From Bacteroidales bacterium (lineage in GTDB: Bacteria; Bacteroidota; Bacteroidia; Bacteroidales; WCHB1-69), in assembly GCA_017438945.1 (NCBI GenBank), contig JAFRUI010000022.1:86744-150743 (forward strand): a stretch of 64,000 bases of DNA, read 5' to 3'. Both the position numbers and the translations under genes were made by a program. Shown here piece by piece: positions 46,015 through 54,466 of this stretch (its first letter is position 1; each line of letters starts with the position of its first letter). The notes under the pieces are model-generated. The model was not told the origin of the DNA. It was given only the letters and a program-made list of their open reading frames with translations, and searched no databases.

Positions 46015-47610
46015 ATGAAGAAATTGTTATTGACAATCGGGGTTGTAGTGTTTTGCCTTTTTGGATTCGCCCAAAACGAAGAGCTTGTGGGCGCAAACTG
46101 CACCTCTATTATGGTGGGCAAGAAGGCTTCCGCCGACGGCTCCGTCATTACTTCGCACACCTGCGACAGCAAATACCGCACGTGGGTGACCATCGAGCCG
46201 GCCGCCGACCACAAACCCGGAACGATGCACAAGGTCTATAAGGGAACGATGCACACGGAAACGGCCAAGAGTATGGAGAACCTCGTGCTTGCCGGCGAGA
46301 TTCCCGAAGCCGCACACACATACGCCTACATGAACACCGCCTACCCCTGCATGAACGAGCACCAGTTGGCTATGGGCGAGAGTACCTTTTCCGGTCCCGA
46401 CACCTTGGTGAACGAGAATGCCATGTTCATGATTGAGGAGCTGCAACGGGTTGCCCTGCAGCGTTGTACAACGGCTCGCGAGGCTATCCTGCTGATTGGC
46501 GATTTGGTGAAACAATACGGCTATGCCGATGGTGGCGAGTGCATCACCATTGCGGATAAGAACGAAGTGTGGCAGATGGAAATCCTCGGCGAGGGTCCCG
46601 ACGTGATCGGCGGAATGTGGGTGGCACAGCGTGTGCCCGATGACGAGGTGGCCGTGAGCTGCAATGTGCCCCGTATCGGCAAACTGAACCGCAAGGATAA
46701 AAACAACTTCCTTTGTTCCGATAATATCGAAAAGGTGGCAAAAAAATACGGATTGTGGGATGGCAAAGGTGATTTCCTCTGGTGGAAGGCCTTCAACGCC
46801 TCCTACGCGGAGGGCAAAAACCACAAGGAACGCGAATGGTACATCTTCAACGAACTCGCTCCTTCCTTGAAACTCGATCTCAACGCCGAATCGCTTCCTT
46901 TTTCTGTAAAGCCAGAGAAAAAAGTCGATGTGCGTGATGTGATGGCTTTATTCAGAGCTACATACGAAGGTACGGTGCTTGACCAAATCGGTAATCTCAA
47001 GATGGAGGTGAACCGCAAGGACAAGGATGGCAACCCCTACAAGGACACCATCATCTGCCCGAACGCCAACCCGTGGATGGACGGCAACGAGCGCGCGATG
47101 TACAACTTCCTGAATCCAGGCACCGTGACTTTCTACCGTGGTGTGGCGATGTCGTGGTGCTCCTACTCGTTCATCATGCAGTGCCGCGACTGGCTTCCCG
47201 ACGAGGTAGGCGGTCTCTGCTGGTTCTCGGTGGAGAATCCCGGCCAAAGTCCGCGCATCCCGATTTACGCCGGTGCCACGAAGATGCCTGTTGGCTTCGA
47301 AGTGTGCGGCCATTTCCGCTACAACGAGAACGCAGTGCTGTGGCATTACCGCAAAGCCAATAAGCTCGCGCAAGTGCGTTGGGGCCGCACTAAGAAGATG
47401 ATGATGGAAAACATCATGCGCTACGAAGACAAAGCCTTCGAAGAGCTGCCCGCCTTAGAGAAGAAAGCTGTTAACTTGCTGAATGAAGGCAAGAAGGAAG
47501 AAGCCCAGAAGTTGCTCAACCAGTACAGTGCGGATTTTGCCGGTGCCACCCGCCAGACCTGGCAGGAGATGGAACACAAGATTTGGGAGATGTTCTGGAC
47601 AGGGTTCTAG
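46015..47610 (+). CDS. C69 family dipeptidase
   Basis: 531 residues from ATG 46015; an in-frame ATG 24 bp upstream is less likely because MKKLLLTIGVVVFCLFGFAQ forms a clean signal peptide. The N-terminal nucleophile is the Cys in LVGANCTSIMVGKKASADGS, shortly after the signal peptide, as in the N-terminal nucleophile dipeptidase PepD family. C-terminal helical part 480-531. Periplasmic peptide degradation. The stop is followed directly by a heptad array. Confidence 0.92.
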   Translation: MKKLLLTIGVVVFCLFGFAQNEELVGANCTSIMVGKKASADGSVITSHTCDSKYRTWVTIEPAADHKPGTMHKVYKGTMHTETAKSMENLVLAGEIPEAAHTYAYMNTAYPCMNEHQLAMGESTFSGPDTLVNENAMFMIEELQRVALQRCTTAREAILLIGDLVKQYGYADGGECITIADKNEVWQMEILGEGPDVIGGMWVAQRVPDDEVAVSCNVPRIGKLNRKDKNNFLCSDNIEKVAKKYGLWDGKGDFLWWKAFNASYAEGKNHKEREWYIFNELAPSLKLDLNAESLPFSVKPEKKVDVRDVMALFRATYEGTVLDQIGNLKMEVNRKDKDGNPYKDTIICPNANPWMDGNERAMYNFLNPGTVTFYRGVAMSWCSYSFIMQCRDWLPDEVGGLCWFSVENPGQSPRIPIYAGATKMPVGFEVCGHFRYNENAVLWHYRKANKLAQVRWGRTKKMMMENIMRYEDKAFEELPALEKKAVNLLNEGKKEEAQKLLNQYSADFAGATRQTWQEMEHKIWEMFWTGF

Positions 47611-47642
47611 TAATGGTTATGGGTTATAGGTTATGGGTTATT
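47611..47642. repeat. 7-bp tandem array, GGTTATG family
   Basis: GGTTATG, GGTTATA, GGTTATG, GGTTATT in register (47615-47642) after TAAT. It begins at the base after the C69 stop. The same family, inverted, surrounds the serine hydrolase stop at 27433-27446. Confidence 0.8.
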
Positions 47643-47689
47643 GAAGACTTGCTATAGGAAAAATTAAAACAATATAAAATCATTTCAAT

Positions 47690-48067
47690 ATGGAAAATAA
47701 AAACAAACTTCCGATTATTATTGCAGCGTTGGTGGTGGTGGCCATTTTAGTCATCATTGTGCTGGTATGCAGCAGTAAATCTCATAAAATCAAGAATTTG
47801 GAGAAATTCACAGCCAAAGTGGAGCAGGAATACCAAAACTATTCCCAATCAGAACTGGACAAAGCGCAGGCCTCTTTCGAGAAATATGTGGCGAAAGTGG
47901 AGAAAAAAGAGCTTACTGGCGAGGAAACCTCCCACGTGAACGAGCTGAAAAGCGAATGCAAAGGTTACTTTGCCCAAGCCAAAGCCCGGTTGATTCTCCA
48001 GGATTTCCAAAATGCCGTGGAGGAAGCCGGCGATGAGGTCAAAGGCGTTATCGAATCGATGAAGTAA
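47690..48067 (+). CDS. Small membrane-anchored helical protein
   Basis: 125 residues. One membrane segment (8-27, LPIIIAALVVVAILVIIVLVC) then a helical, Lys/Glu-rich domain (NLEKFTAKVEQEYQNYSQSE). It resembles the DUF6565-type proteins of Bacteroidota, a tentative name from memory. Its 3' end overlaps the convergent CapA gene by 20 bp. Function unknown. Confidence 0.75.
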   Translation: MENKNKLPIIIAALVVVAILVIIVLVCSSKSHKIKNLEKFTAKVEQEYQNYSQSELDKAQASFEKYVAKVEKKELTGEETSHVNELKSECKGYFAQAKARLILQDFQNAVEEAGDEVKGVIESMK

Positions 48068-49214
48068 AATCGAAATTCGATTCAGGAACGCTGTCAATCA
48101 GCGATTTAGTGTCGTTGTAGAATAGATTCAATGCCACGGAATCCGCACCGTGGATGTCATACCATACGCAATTTTCAACGGCGTGCTTGGCCGGGAGGAT
48201 GTGGTACTGATACTTCCCTTGGCATGTTCCTTTATAAACCCAGTACGGCATGTATTCGTAATCCGTGATTTGAATTACCCCGTTGGTATCACGAACTAGC
48301 TGGCATTTCACGATAATGCCGCCATCGGTGTAGCGTTTGCGCTGATTGGAAACGAAATTGCCTAACGAGTAAGCGGTAACGCGTTGAGCTACACCATATT
48401 CGTTTTTGTTATCCAATGTGATGGGCTGCACCACATGGGGATGTCCGCCGATCACCATGTCGGCACCGCATTCGTACATGTAATTGGCGTAAATCTCTTG
48501 CTTTTTGTTCTGTTTCCGCTCGTATTCGATACCCCAATGCGGCATCACCACGATGTAGTCGGCCTTCAGTTCGTGGGCACGGGCAATGTCACGGGCGATT
48601 TCGGTTGAATCTAACATATTGACAATAAAAGGATTGGGAGCCGGAATGCCGTTCGTGCCGTATGTGTAGTTCAACACAGCGATGCGGAAGCCGTTCTTGT
48701 CGATAATCAACGGGTTGCGCTGGAAGTAGTCGGTGCTGTCGAGCCAGGTACCCGTGTGCGGGATGCCGAGGCTGTCCATGACCTGGATGGTGCGGCGGAT
48801 GCCCTTCGCCCCCTTGTCGCAGGTGTGGTTGTTGGCGGTGAGGAAGACATCGACGCCGGCATCGAAGAGTTGCGACATCATCGCGTCGGGACAGGAGAAC
48901 TGCGGGTAACCGGTGTAAGGCGAACCTGCGAGTGGCACCTCCATGTTGGCGATGCAAATGTCTGCTGAGGCGATGTACGGTGCGAGGAAGCGGTAGCAAG
49001 GCGCATAGTCGTAGGTGCCGTCTGCCAACCGTGCGGCATCCACCTGCGGACTGTGCGACATCACATCGCCGATGAACATCAGTGTGAGGGTGTCGGGAGT
49101 GGGCTCCTCATACGCAACTTCCATCGGACGATTGCACGAAAAGAGCCGCAACATCCACGCTCCGTCATTAGGTGCAAGCAAACCGTATATCAACAAGAAC
49201 AATAATATTTTCAT
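48048..49214 (-). CDS. CapA-family (PGA_cap) metallophosphatase-like protein
   Basis: 388 residues from ATG 49214 (MKILLFLLIYG). The fold is seen from LMFIGDVMSHSPQ near residue 45, then DICIANMEVPLAG, VFLTANNHTCDKG, VVMPHWGIEY and VIGGHPHVVQP: the metal-site motifs of CapA/PgsA and related calcineurin-like proteins. These are linked to poly-gamma-glutamate capsule in some bacteria; no capBC is near, so a different surface role is likely. Confidence 0.88.
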   Translation of the reverse strand: MKILLFLLIYGLLAPNDGAWMLRLFSCNRPMEVAYEEPTPDTLTLMFIGDVMSHSPQVDAARLADGTYDYAPCYRFLAPYIASADICIANMEVPLAGSPYTGYPQFSCPDAMMSQLFDAGVDVFLTANNHTCDKGAKGIRRTIQVMDSLGIPHTGTWLDSTDYFQRNPLIIDKNGFRIAVLNYTYGTNGIPAPNPFIVNMLDSTEIARDIARAHELKADYIVVMPHWGIEYERKQNKKQEIYANYMYECGADMVIGGHPHVVQPITLDNKNEYGVAQRVTAYSLGNFVSNQRKRYTDGGIIVKCQLVRDTNGVIQITDYEYMPYWVYKGTCQGKYQYHILPAKHAVENCVWYDIHGADSVALNLFYNDTKSLIDSVPESNFDFTSSIR

Positions 49215-49255
49215 AAACCTGATTATTAACACTTTGAAATTATCAATTGAAACGG

Positions 49256-49263
49256 CAAAAGTA
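49256..49263 (-). promoter_or_regulatory. -7 element of the CapA gene
   Basis: TACTTTTG on the minus strand, 42 bp before the start at 49214. Confidence 0.6.
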
Positions 49264-49307
49264 AAAAAAATCTGTGTAAACGACAGCAGTGTCCAAATTC
49301 CCCCAAA

Positions 49308-49335
49308 AGTCCAAAGTCTTAAGTCTCAAGTCTAA
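49308..49335. repeat. 7-bp tandem array, AGTCTTA family
   Basis: AGTCCAA, AGTCTTA, AGTCTCA, AGTCTAA. Reverse complement of the AAGACTT family at 8145-8179. Lies between the divergent CapA and mreB promoters. Confidence 0.8.
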
Positions 49336-49382
49336 AAATGTAACTTTTTATGCAAAAAATCGTATTATCACAATAATTTTTA

Positions 49383-49390
49383 TATTTTTG
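49383..49390 (+). promoter_or_regulatory. -7 element of mreB
   Basis: TATTTTTG, 26 bp before the mreB start; no clear -33. Confidence 0.6.
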
Positions 49391-49415
49391 CAAGTTTATA
49401 AAAAGAAGATATAAA

Positions 49416-50441
49416 ATGGGATTGTTTTCATTATTTACTAGAGAGATAGCTATAGATTTGGGTACTGCCAACACCGTTATTTTGCACGAAAACAAGGTGG
49501 TGGTGGATGAACCTTCCATCATTGCCATAGATTCGCGAACGAAGTCTGTGGTGGCTGTGGGAAAAAAGGCGTTGATGATGGATGGTAAAACCTCAGGCGA
49601 GATATACACGGTTCGTCCGTTGCGTAATGGCGTGATTGCTGACTTCCAGCCGACTGAGTTGATGTTGCGTGAATTCATCAAGATGACCAACACCAAGCAT
49701 TCGTTCATTACCCCGGCCATGAAGATGATTATCTGCATTCCGTCAGGTATCACGGAGGTGGAGGAACGTGCCGTGCGCGAGTCTGCAGAACAGGCGGGTG
49801 CCAAAGAGGTGCGTCTGATTTATGAACCTATGGCGGCGGCCATAGGCAGCGGTATTGATGTCTTGGATGCCAATGGTAACATGATTATCGATATAGGTGG
49901 CGGCACCAGCGAGGTGGCTGTCATCGCCTTGGGTTCCATTGCGTCGAAGAAGTCCGTGCAGGTTGCAGGTGACCGCCTCAACACTGACATCAAGGAGTTC
50001 ATGCGTCGCGAGCATAACCTTGATATCGGTATTCCTACGGCTGAACAAATCAAAATCAACGTGGGTGCAGCTATCACGCATCTTGATAATCCGCCGGCCG
50101 ATTATCAGGTTTTCGGACGTGACTTGGTGCACGGTATCCCGCGCAGTATCATGATCAATTATCAGGAAATCGCCGCTGCTCTCAACAACTCCATCAACTC
50201 CATTGAAGATGCGGTCATGCAGGCGTTGAATGTGACTCCTCCTGAATTGTCCGCTGATATTTTCAAAACCGGTATCTATCTTGCCGGCGGCGGATCGCTT
50301 CTCCGTGGTCTTGACAAGCGTCTCAACAAAATCACCCAGCTGCCTGTGCATGTGGTGGAGGATCCGTTGCGCGCCGTTGCCCGCGGTACGGCTATCGCCC
50401 TCAAGAACCTGGATAAATTCGAGTCATTGACCAAGTACTAA
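49416..50441 (+). CDS. mreB: Rod-shape protein MreB
   Basis: Actin-like filament that guides lateral wall synthesis. 341 residues. Phosphate 1 motif AIDLGTANTVI near residue 12, phosphate 2 MIIDIGGGTSEVAVIALG near 157, adenosine motif GIYLAGGGSLLRGL near 289. mreCD do not follow within the window; a strong terminator is directly downstream, so mreB is monocistronic here. Confidence 0.97.
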   Translation: MGLFSLFTREIAIDLGTANTVILHENKVVVDEPSIIAIDSRTKSVVAVGKKALMMDGKTSGEIYTVRPLRNGVIADFQPTELMLREFIKMTNTKHSFITPAMKMIICIPSGITEVEERAVRESAEQAGAKEVRLIYEPMAAAIGSGIDVLDANGNMIIDIGGGTSEVAVIALGSIASKKSVQVAGDRLNTDIKEFMRREHNLDIGIPTAEQIKINVGAAITHLDNPPADYQVFGRDLVHGIPRSIMINYQEIAAALNNSINSIEDAVMQALNVTPPELSADIFKTGIYLAGGGSLLRGLDKRLNKITQLPVHVVEDPLRAVARGTAIALKNLDKFESLTKY

Positions 50442-50474
50442 TTCCGAATCTGGAATACATCAAATAATTTTTCA

Positions 50475-50502
50475 TAAGGAATATTTTCAACAATATTCCT
50501 TA
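50475..50502 (+). terminator. mreB terminator
   Basis: 11-bp perfect stem TAAGGAATATT / AATATTCCTTA, loop of 6, then TTTTTATT. Confidence 0.9.
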
Positions 50503-50521
50503 TTTTTATTCTATAAAACGG

Positions 50522-51253
50522 ATGAATTGTAATTTTTTGAAACATACCCTTTTCTTATTGGTGATGACGCTATGGGATGTTGGCCTTTCAGCCCAGTCGG
50601 ATCAAACGCGGTTTTTTTCTTTTTGTCCCTCTTCCCCGATTGTGAAAGACCATCAGGGCAACACTTATCGCACCGTGCAGATCGGATCACAATGTTGGAT
50701 GGCGGAGAACATGCGTTGCGAGACTTCACCGACAGGAAAACATTGGCGTGTAAATCCGGTGTTTTCCGCCACCCAGCCGGAATATGCCGCATATTATGCA
50801 ATTCCAGACAACAGCCGATATGGACTCCTTTACAATTGGACTGCGGCTCTGGACCTTCCCGGTCATCACAATAGCAGCAAATCATTTCCGAAACCAGTCA
50901 GGGGGATTTGCCCAGAAGGTTGGCATCTGCCGGATAACAGTGACTGGGAAACGCTTTTCCAGACTGTGGGCGGCCATCCTGTTGCAGGCGAGATGATGAA
51001 GGCATTCACCCAACTTTGGGAGCCCTACGAGGCTAATCCAAAGGCAACAGTTGGCTTTGACGCTATTCCAGCTGGAGATTACACCGAAAACGGTTATCAT
51101 CATGCCGGTATGCAAACCGCCTTTTGGAGTGCCGACAATTTCAGCCGAATAGAGGCTTGGTGCTGCACCATATACGATTTCAAGACTGAAGGGTACAATT
51201 ATTTGGATTATAAATGTTACGGGCACTCGGTGCGGTGCGTGAAGGATAATTAA
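50522..51253 (+). CDS. FISUMP-domain secreted protein
   Basis: 243 residues. Signal peptide 1-24. The rest matches the Fibrobacter succinogenes major paralogous (FISUMP) domain: VKDHQGNTYRTVQIGSQCWMAENM, GLLYNWTAAL, GICPEGWHLPDNSDW and a final SVRCVKD. A disulfide-rich surface module common in Bacteroidota and Fibrobacterota; role unknown. The stop TAA lies inside a heptad array. Confidence 0.88.
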   Translation: MNCNFLKHTLFLLVMTLWDVGLSAQSDQTRFFSFCPSSPIVKDHQGNTYRTVQIGSQCWMAENMRCETSPTGKHWRVNPVFSATQPEYAAYYAIPDNSRYGLLYNWTAALDLPGHHNSSKSFPKPVRGICPEGWHLPDNSDWETLFQTVGGHPVAGEMMKAFTQLWEPYEANPKATVGFDAIPAGDYTENGYHHAGMQTAFWSADNFSRIEAWCCTIYDFKTEGYNYLDYKCYGHSVRCVKDN

Positions 51254-51275
51254 GAATGCAGAATTAAGAATTAAT
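51248..51275. repeat. 7-bp tandem array, AATTAAG family
   Basis: AATTAAG, AATGCAG, AATTAAG, AATTAAT in register. It contains the FISUMP stop (51251-51253) and the stop of the convergent fragment at 51271-51273. Confidence 0.8.
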
Positions 51276-51545
51276 AATACCGAATTTTACAGCGGCCGTA
51301 CAGCTTCCCTTCCTCACAGGAGTGCGTCCATTTGCCGTGCTTGTCGTAGCGGTAGCTGAACAACGTTTTATTATAGTCAAACGTGTCCAACCTCTTCGAA
51401 CAACATTCGCCAAGTTCGTCACCTAGGGAGTTGAGCACGGTGGCATTCAGAAAACCAAACCCTTGATATTCATAATACACATTGCGGTCATCATCATAAA
51501 CAGTGACTTGGCAATGACTTACAGTATATCCGTCTCTGGACTTGT
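51271..51545 (-). pseudogene. Fragment of a repeat-type secreted or toxin-like protein
   Basis: Open for about 91 codons on the minus strand but with no ATG; the frame is closed upstream by TGA just beyond 51545. Readable pieces: DGYTVSHCQVTVYDDDRNV, YYEYQGFGFLNATVL, YRYDKHGKWTHS, EEGKLYGR. The YDxHGxWT phrase resembles C-terminal repeats of Bacteroidota hypothetical proteins. Probably a 5'-truncated remnant next to the island border. Confidence 0.4.
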
Positions 51546-51664
51546 CAAATCAAATTAGTCTGCAAAACCACGAAATTTTCAGTTCAAGAAAGAAGATTTT
51601 GAGGTTTATTTTTGCGGCATGTTTGTAAAGAAAAAAGCTTGTTGGGGCTCTTCAGCACGCTTAA

Positions 51665-51784
51665 GGGTTTCGCAAGGGGTTGGCAAGGGGTTGGCAAGGG
51701 GTTGGCAAGGGGTTGCCAAGGGGTTGCCAAGCAAAAGTGCTTGGCTTGGGCTTGCGAAGTACTTGCGATATGCTTGCGAAGGTG
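51665..51784. repeat. 11-bp tandem array outside the island border
   Basis: About eleven units in 11-bp register: GGGGTTGGCAA three times and GGGGTTGCCAA twice (51676-51730), one degenerate unit before. After 51730 drifted units keep the period (TGCGAAGTACT, TGCGATATGCT, TGCGAAGGTGG). Nothing coding is convincing in 51546-51841. Confidence 0.85.
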
Positions 51785-51808
51785 GGTGTTAGGGGGGCGT
51801 AAAAAAAA

Positions 51809-51836
51809 GTAGAGACGCAATTCATTACATCTCTAC
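51809..51836 (-). terminator. 28-bp palindromic repeat, probable original tRNA-Asp terminator
   Basis: Arms GTAGAGA / TCTCTAC around an A+T-rich centre; same length and ends as the 28-bp palindromes at 10490 and 30615. On the minus strand eight T follow. It lies 5 bp beyond the distal att copy, where the tRNA's own terminator would have been before insertion. Confidence 0.6.
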
Positions 51837-51841
51837 TTTCT

Positions 51842-51863
51842 TTGGCGGACCGGACAAGACTCG
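51842..51863. other. Distal attachment site of the island
   Basis: 22 bp identical at 21 positions to the 3' end of tRNA-Asp plus CCA (57312-57333); the one difference is A for G at 51856. Confidence 0.85.
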
Positions 51864-52136
51864 TTTCACCGTTATCACCCATATTGTGCAGTTGTTTGTA
51901 TTCATTTCATTACCTTGCATAAAATTGAGTGCCAGCAAAATACGCACAGTCAATTAAATGAATACACGGTGTAAGGGTTAGCAGGATGACGCTTTCTTAT
52001 CGTGGCGGTGCAATTTTTTAGGGTGAAAAATGCACCACTCAAATACCCACAAAGGTTTCTTTTCCATAAAACTGACAAAGATACAAATAATTTGAGCACC
52101 CATAAATTCCACAAACTGCACTTTTGAAAAAAGTTG

Positions 52137-52144
52137 TATTTTTG
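52137..52144 (+). promoter_or_regulatory. -7 element of the 197-residue secreted protein
   Basis: TATTTTTG, 26 bp before the start at 52170. A minus-strand TATCTTTG at 52076-52083 also matches the consensus but has no convincing gene behind it. Otherwise 51864-52136 shows nothing. Confidence 0.55.
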
Positions 52145-52169
52145 CCACATAAAATAGTATAATAAAATT

Positions 52170-52763
52170 ATGAGAAAAGGTTTTACATTAGTGCTATTGT
52201 TAGTTATTTCTTTTTGTTCGTTTTGTCAAGTATCGCCTAATTCTGCCCCTGACAAAAAGAGTAATGTTGAAATGTTCTTAAATAGGGAAGGAGTTGCTCT
52301 TCTTGAAAATAGACATAGTATAGGAACTATTTCGGGTACAGGTGCTAAACTTCACATAACAGGCATAGTTGTTACTGATTTGAAGAACAGTACAAAAATA
52401 GGTGGTGTGGTAATCGTTATAAATGATGACTATGGAGAAACAAAATATGCTAGTAATTTTATAGATTTTAATGAAATAGAAACAATAATTCAATTTTTGA
52501 CATATTTTAAAGAAAACCATTTAGCAACCAAGCCTGATGATTTATCTATTTTACGTTTAAGGACAAGAGGAGGTTGTTATATTGGATTTCAATATTCGCC
52601 AACAGATAGTCCGACTTATCAAAGTTGGACTATTACCGTAGATGCAATAGAAAAAGATAAAAACAATTTTACTTCCAGATTAAATGATTCAACTAAGTTA
52701 GATGAGTTAATAAAACTGTTTAAAGATACACAGACATTCTTATCAGATAAAATATCAAAATAA
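52170..52763 (+). CDS. Secreted protein of unknown function (island)
   Basis: 197 residues. Signal peptide 1-20 (VLLLVISFCSFCQVS). The mature part has beta strands then a C-terminal helix (KLDELIKLFKDTQTFLSDKISK); no domain is recognised. A+T-rich codon use, unlike genes outside the island. It is followed by a diverged 3' module and a bidirectional terminator, then the convergent SIR2 gene. Confidence 0.75.
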   Translation: MRKGFTLVLLLVISFCSFCQVSPNSAPDKKSNVEMFLNREGVALLENRHSIGTISGTGAKLHITGIVVTDLKNSTKIGGVVIVINDDYGETKYASNFIDFNEIETIIQFLTYFKENHLATKPDDLSILRLRTRGGCYIGFQYSPTDSPTYQSWTITVDAIEKDKNNFTSRLNDSTKLDELIKLFKDTQTFLSDKISK

Positions 52764-52933
52764 TCAGTTATAGGATAAAGAACGAGAGTGCCGCATAGCT
52801 GTCTTTCCAAAGTTGTGGAATCTTTACAACGAATTGCCAATCTGATATGTTTTGATTTGGAATATTTGTTCTATTATTAAATTATCTTTTAGGGCAATAG
52901 GGTACGTTATCCATTTAAACTGCATCTAACGGG

Positions 52934-53007
52934 CTTGTAGCCGCATCTATCATTGTTGTGGTGTTAAGGTAAAGAAAAACGCGGCCAGACAATACGACCG
53001 CGTTTTT
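52934..53007. terminator. 3' module with bidirectional terminator
   Basis: 10-bp perfect stem AAAAACGCGG (52975-52984) / CCGCGTTTTT (52998-53007), A-run on one side and T-run on the other, serving both convergent genes. The 33 bp at 52934-52966 match 23 of 33 positions of 56500-56532, which also precede a terminator. The remaining 52764-52933 and 53008-53085 hold nothing else seen. Confidence 0.8.
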
Positions 53008-53085
53008 CTTTCTTTTATATTTTATAAATGCACAATAAATCAATTTTAAGTGGTCCAAATAGAAGTGACCATAGGAAATAAGCAT

Positions 53086-54291
53086 CTAAAACGATTCATA
53101 TAAATTTTTAAAATCCTGTGAATCTTGTAAGTTTATTGTGTTTATCCCAACCTTTTCCAAAAAGAACTTTTTACCAGCTTCTATATCCGTATCGACATAC
53201 CAACCTTTCAATTCTCTATGGTATAACTTGGAATACTTTGCTCTTTGTATTAACAACCACCGAAGGAACACCTCATTTTCTTCTAATTTTAGACCAAAAA
53301 TAAACAAGTTTTTTGTAAAAATGATATGTAACCAGTTTTGATTTATCCGTCCTCCTGGAATTCCATTATACAAATCATTAAAATCGGTTGAATGAATCAT
53401 CCTCCTTGCACGTTCAACATTCCCCATATAATCACTTATTCCTAATTTTATGCTTTGGAAATACTTTATCATACCATTGATATGCCAGATTCCAAAACCT
53501 GAAGAGGGATTCAATATTTCTCTGTCACTATAATAAACATTCCACGGATAGAATGCAGTAACATCTTTTCCCATTTTATGGAAAGAAAGACATAGTGAAT
53601 TACTCATCAAGGAGTCATAGTTCGTGGTTAAAACAGGTGCATTCATAGCTTTGATTTTATCCATAAAAGATGACATTTCATCACTAAACTTTTGTGAGGA
53701 GAATCGTTGGACAACAGTTTTTTTAATAAGGTTCTTGTAGATGCTGATTTTCGTGTTGTTTGAGGCATTAAACATAAAACTGTGTAAGCATTCACTATCA
53801 GTCATATTATGAGCATCTTCCATATTTTTCTCACACCATTGTCTACTCGTTGCTATGAGAGATTGATACGTCTCATCAGTCTCCAGTAAATTACTGATTG
53901 ACTTCAATGACAATGGTGTTTTTCTTATTTTTGGATTAGAAGCAATAAGCTCCATTTTTGATGTCAAGTTTGAAGTCTTTTTAAAGGAATCGTCGTTATC
54001 AAAACGTTTCAACATTATTTCAAATGGAGATTCGTCTTTGGTATAATATTGCAATTCTATCAAATCAAATAATTCTGTAAATGTAACGGCAAGTTCATTT
54101 TCATTATTTTCTTTATTGGGAATGTCATTTGTTCCTACATATTGAACATATAGGTCCTTAATTAAGCGTTCCCAAGACAAACAATTGTCAGGGGAAAAAT
54201 ATCTATTTATACCATTCCCTATCACAAAAGCAATGTTGTCTCGATGTGCTTCGAGGACTTTTTTGATTTGATTTTTGATTGTTTCAGACAT
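53086..54291 (-). CDS. SIR2-like domain protein, candidate NADase defence effector
   Basis: 401 residues. SIR2 motifs in order: VIGNGINRYF (23-32, NAD-binding GxGxN form), TTNYD (222-226, with the conserved Asn and Asp), WHINGM (269-274), SIKLGISDYMG (280-290) and the closing IFGLKLEENEVFLRWLL (331-347). These fit stand-alone SIR2_2-type proteins, many of which deplete NAD+ during phage attack. At the HG motif this protein has N272-G273, with His270 two residues earlier, so the usual catalytic His is displaced. No own -7 element was found; it is probably cotranscribed with the WG gene 175 bp upstream. Confidence 0.85.
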   Translation of the reverse strand: MSETIKNQIKKVLEAHRDNIAFVIGNGINRYFSPDNCLSWERLIKDLYVQYVGTNDIPNKENNENELAVTFTELFDLIELQYYTKDESPFEIMLKRFDNDDSFKKTSNLTSKMELIASNPKIRKTPLSLKSISNLLETDETYQSLIATSRQWCEKNMEDAHNMTDSECLHSFMFNASNNTKISIYKNLIKKTVVQRFSSQKFSDEMSSFMDKIKAMNAPVLTTNYDSLMSNSLCLSFHKMGKDVTAFYPWNVYYSDREILNPSSGFGIWHINGMIKYFQSIKLGISDYMGNVERARRMIHSTDFNDLYNGIPGGRINQNWLHIIFTKNLFIFGLKLEENEVFLRWLLIQRAKYSKLYHRELKGWYVDTDIEAGKKFFLEKVGINTINLQDSQDFKNLYESF

Positions 54292-54466
54292 ACTACATTT
54301 TTTACAAAAAAATCAATTTTATAAAACTCTAGTCTTCATAACTGTGATGAATGACCGATTTTAATATGTCCTAATATAGCGTGACAGTTATTCGGCATTT
54401 CCAAGTCACTTATCTTAATGTTTGAACACATAGCGTGCATAGTCATCCAAATTCAGAACGAAGAAA

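Noticed and set aside
51612-51812. 66-codon frame through the 11-bp array
   Set aside because: The peptide is only a translation of the tandem repeat (GKGLARGCQGVAK-like), with no start signal.
51842-51868. Second tRNA gene
   Set aside because: Only the 3' quarter of tRNA-Asp is present; no D or anticodon arm can be built, so it is an attachment-site copy.
51978-52067. 29-codon frame on the minus strand behind a TATCTTTG element (52076-52083)
   Set aside because: Very short and without similarity or a second line of support; the -7 match alone is not enough in A+T-rich DNA.
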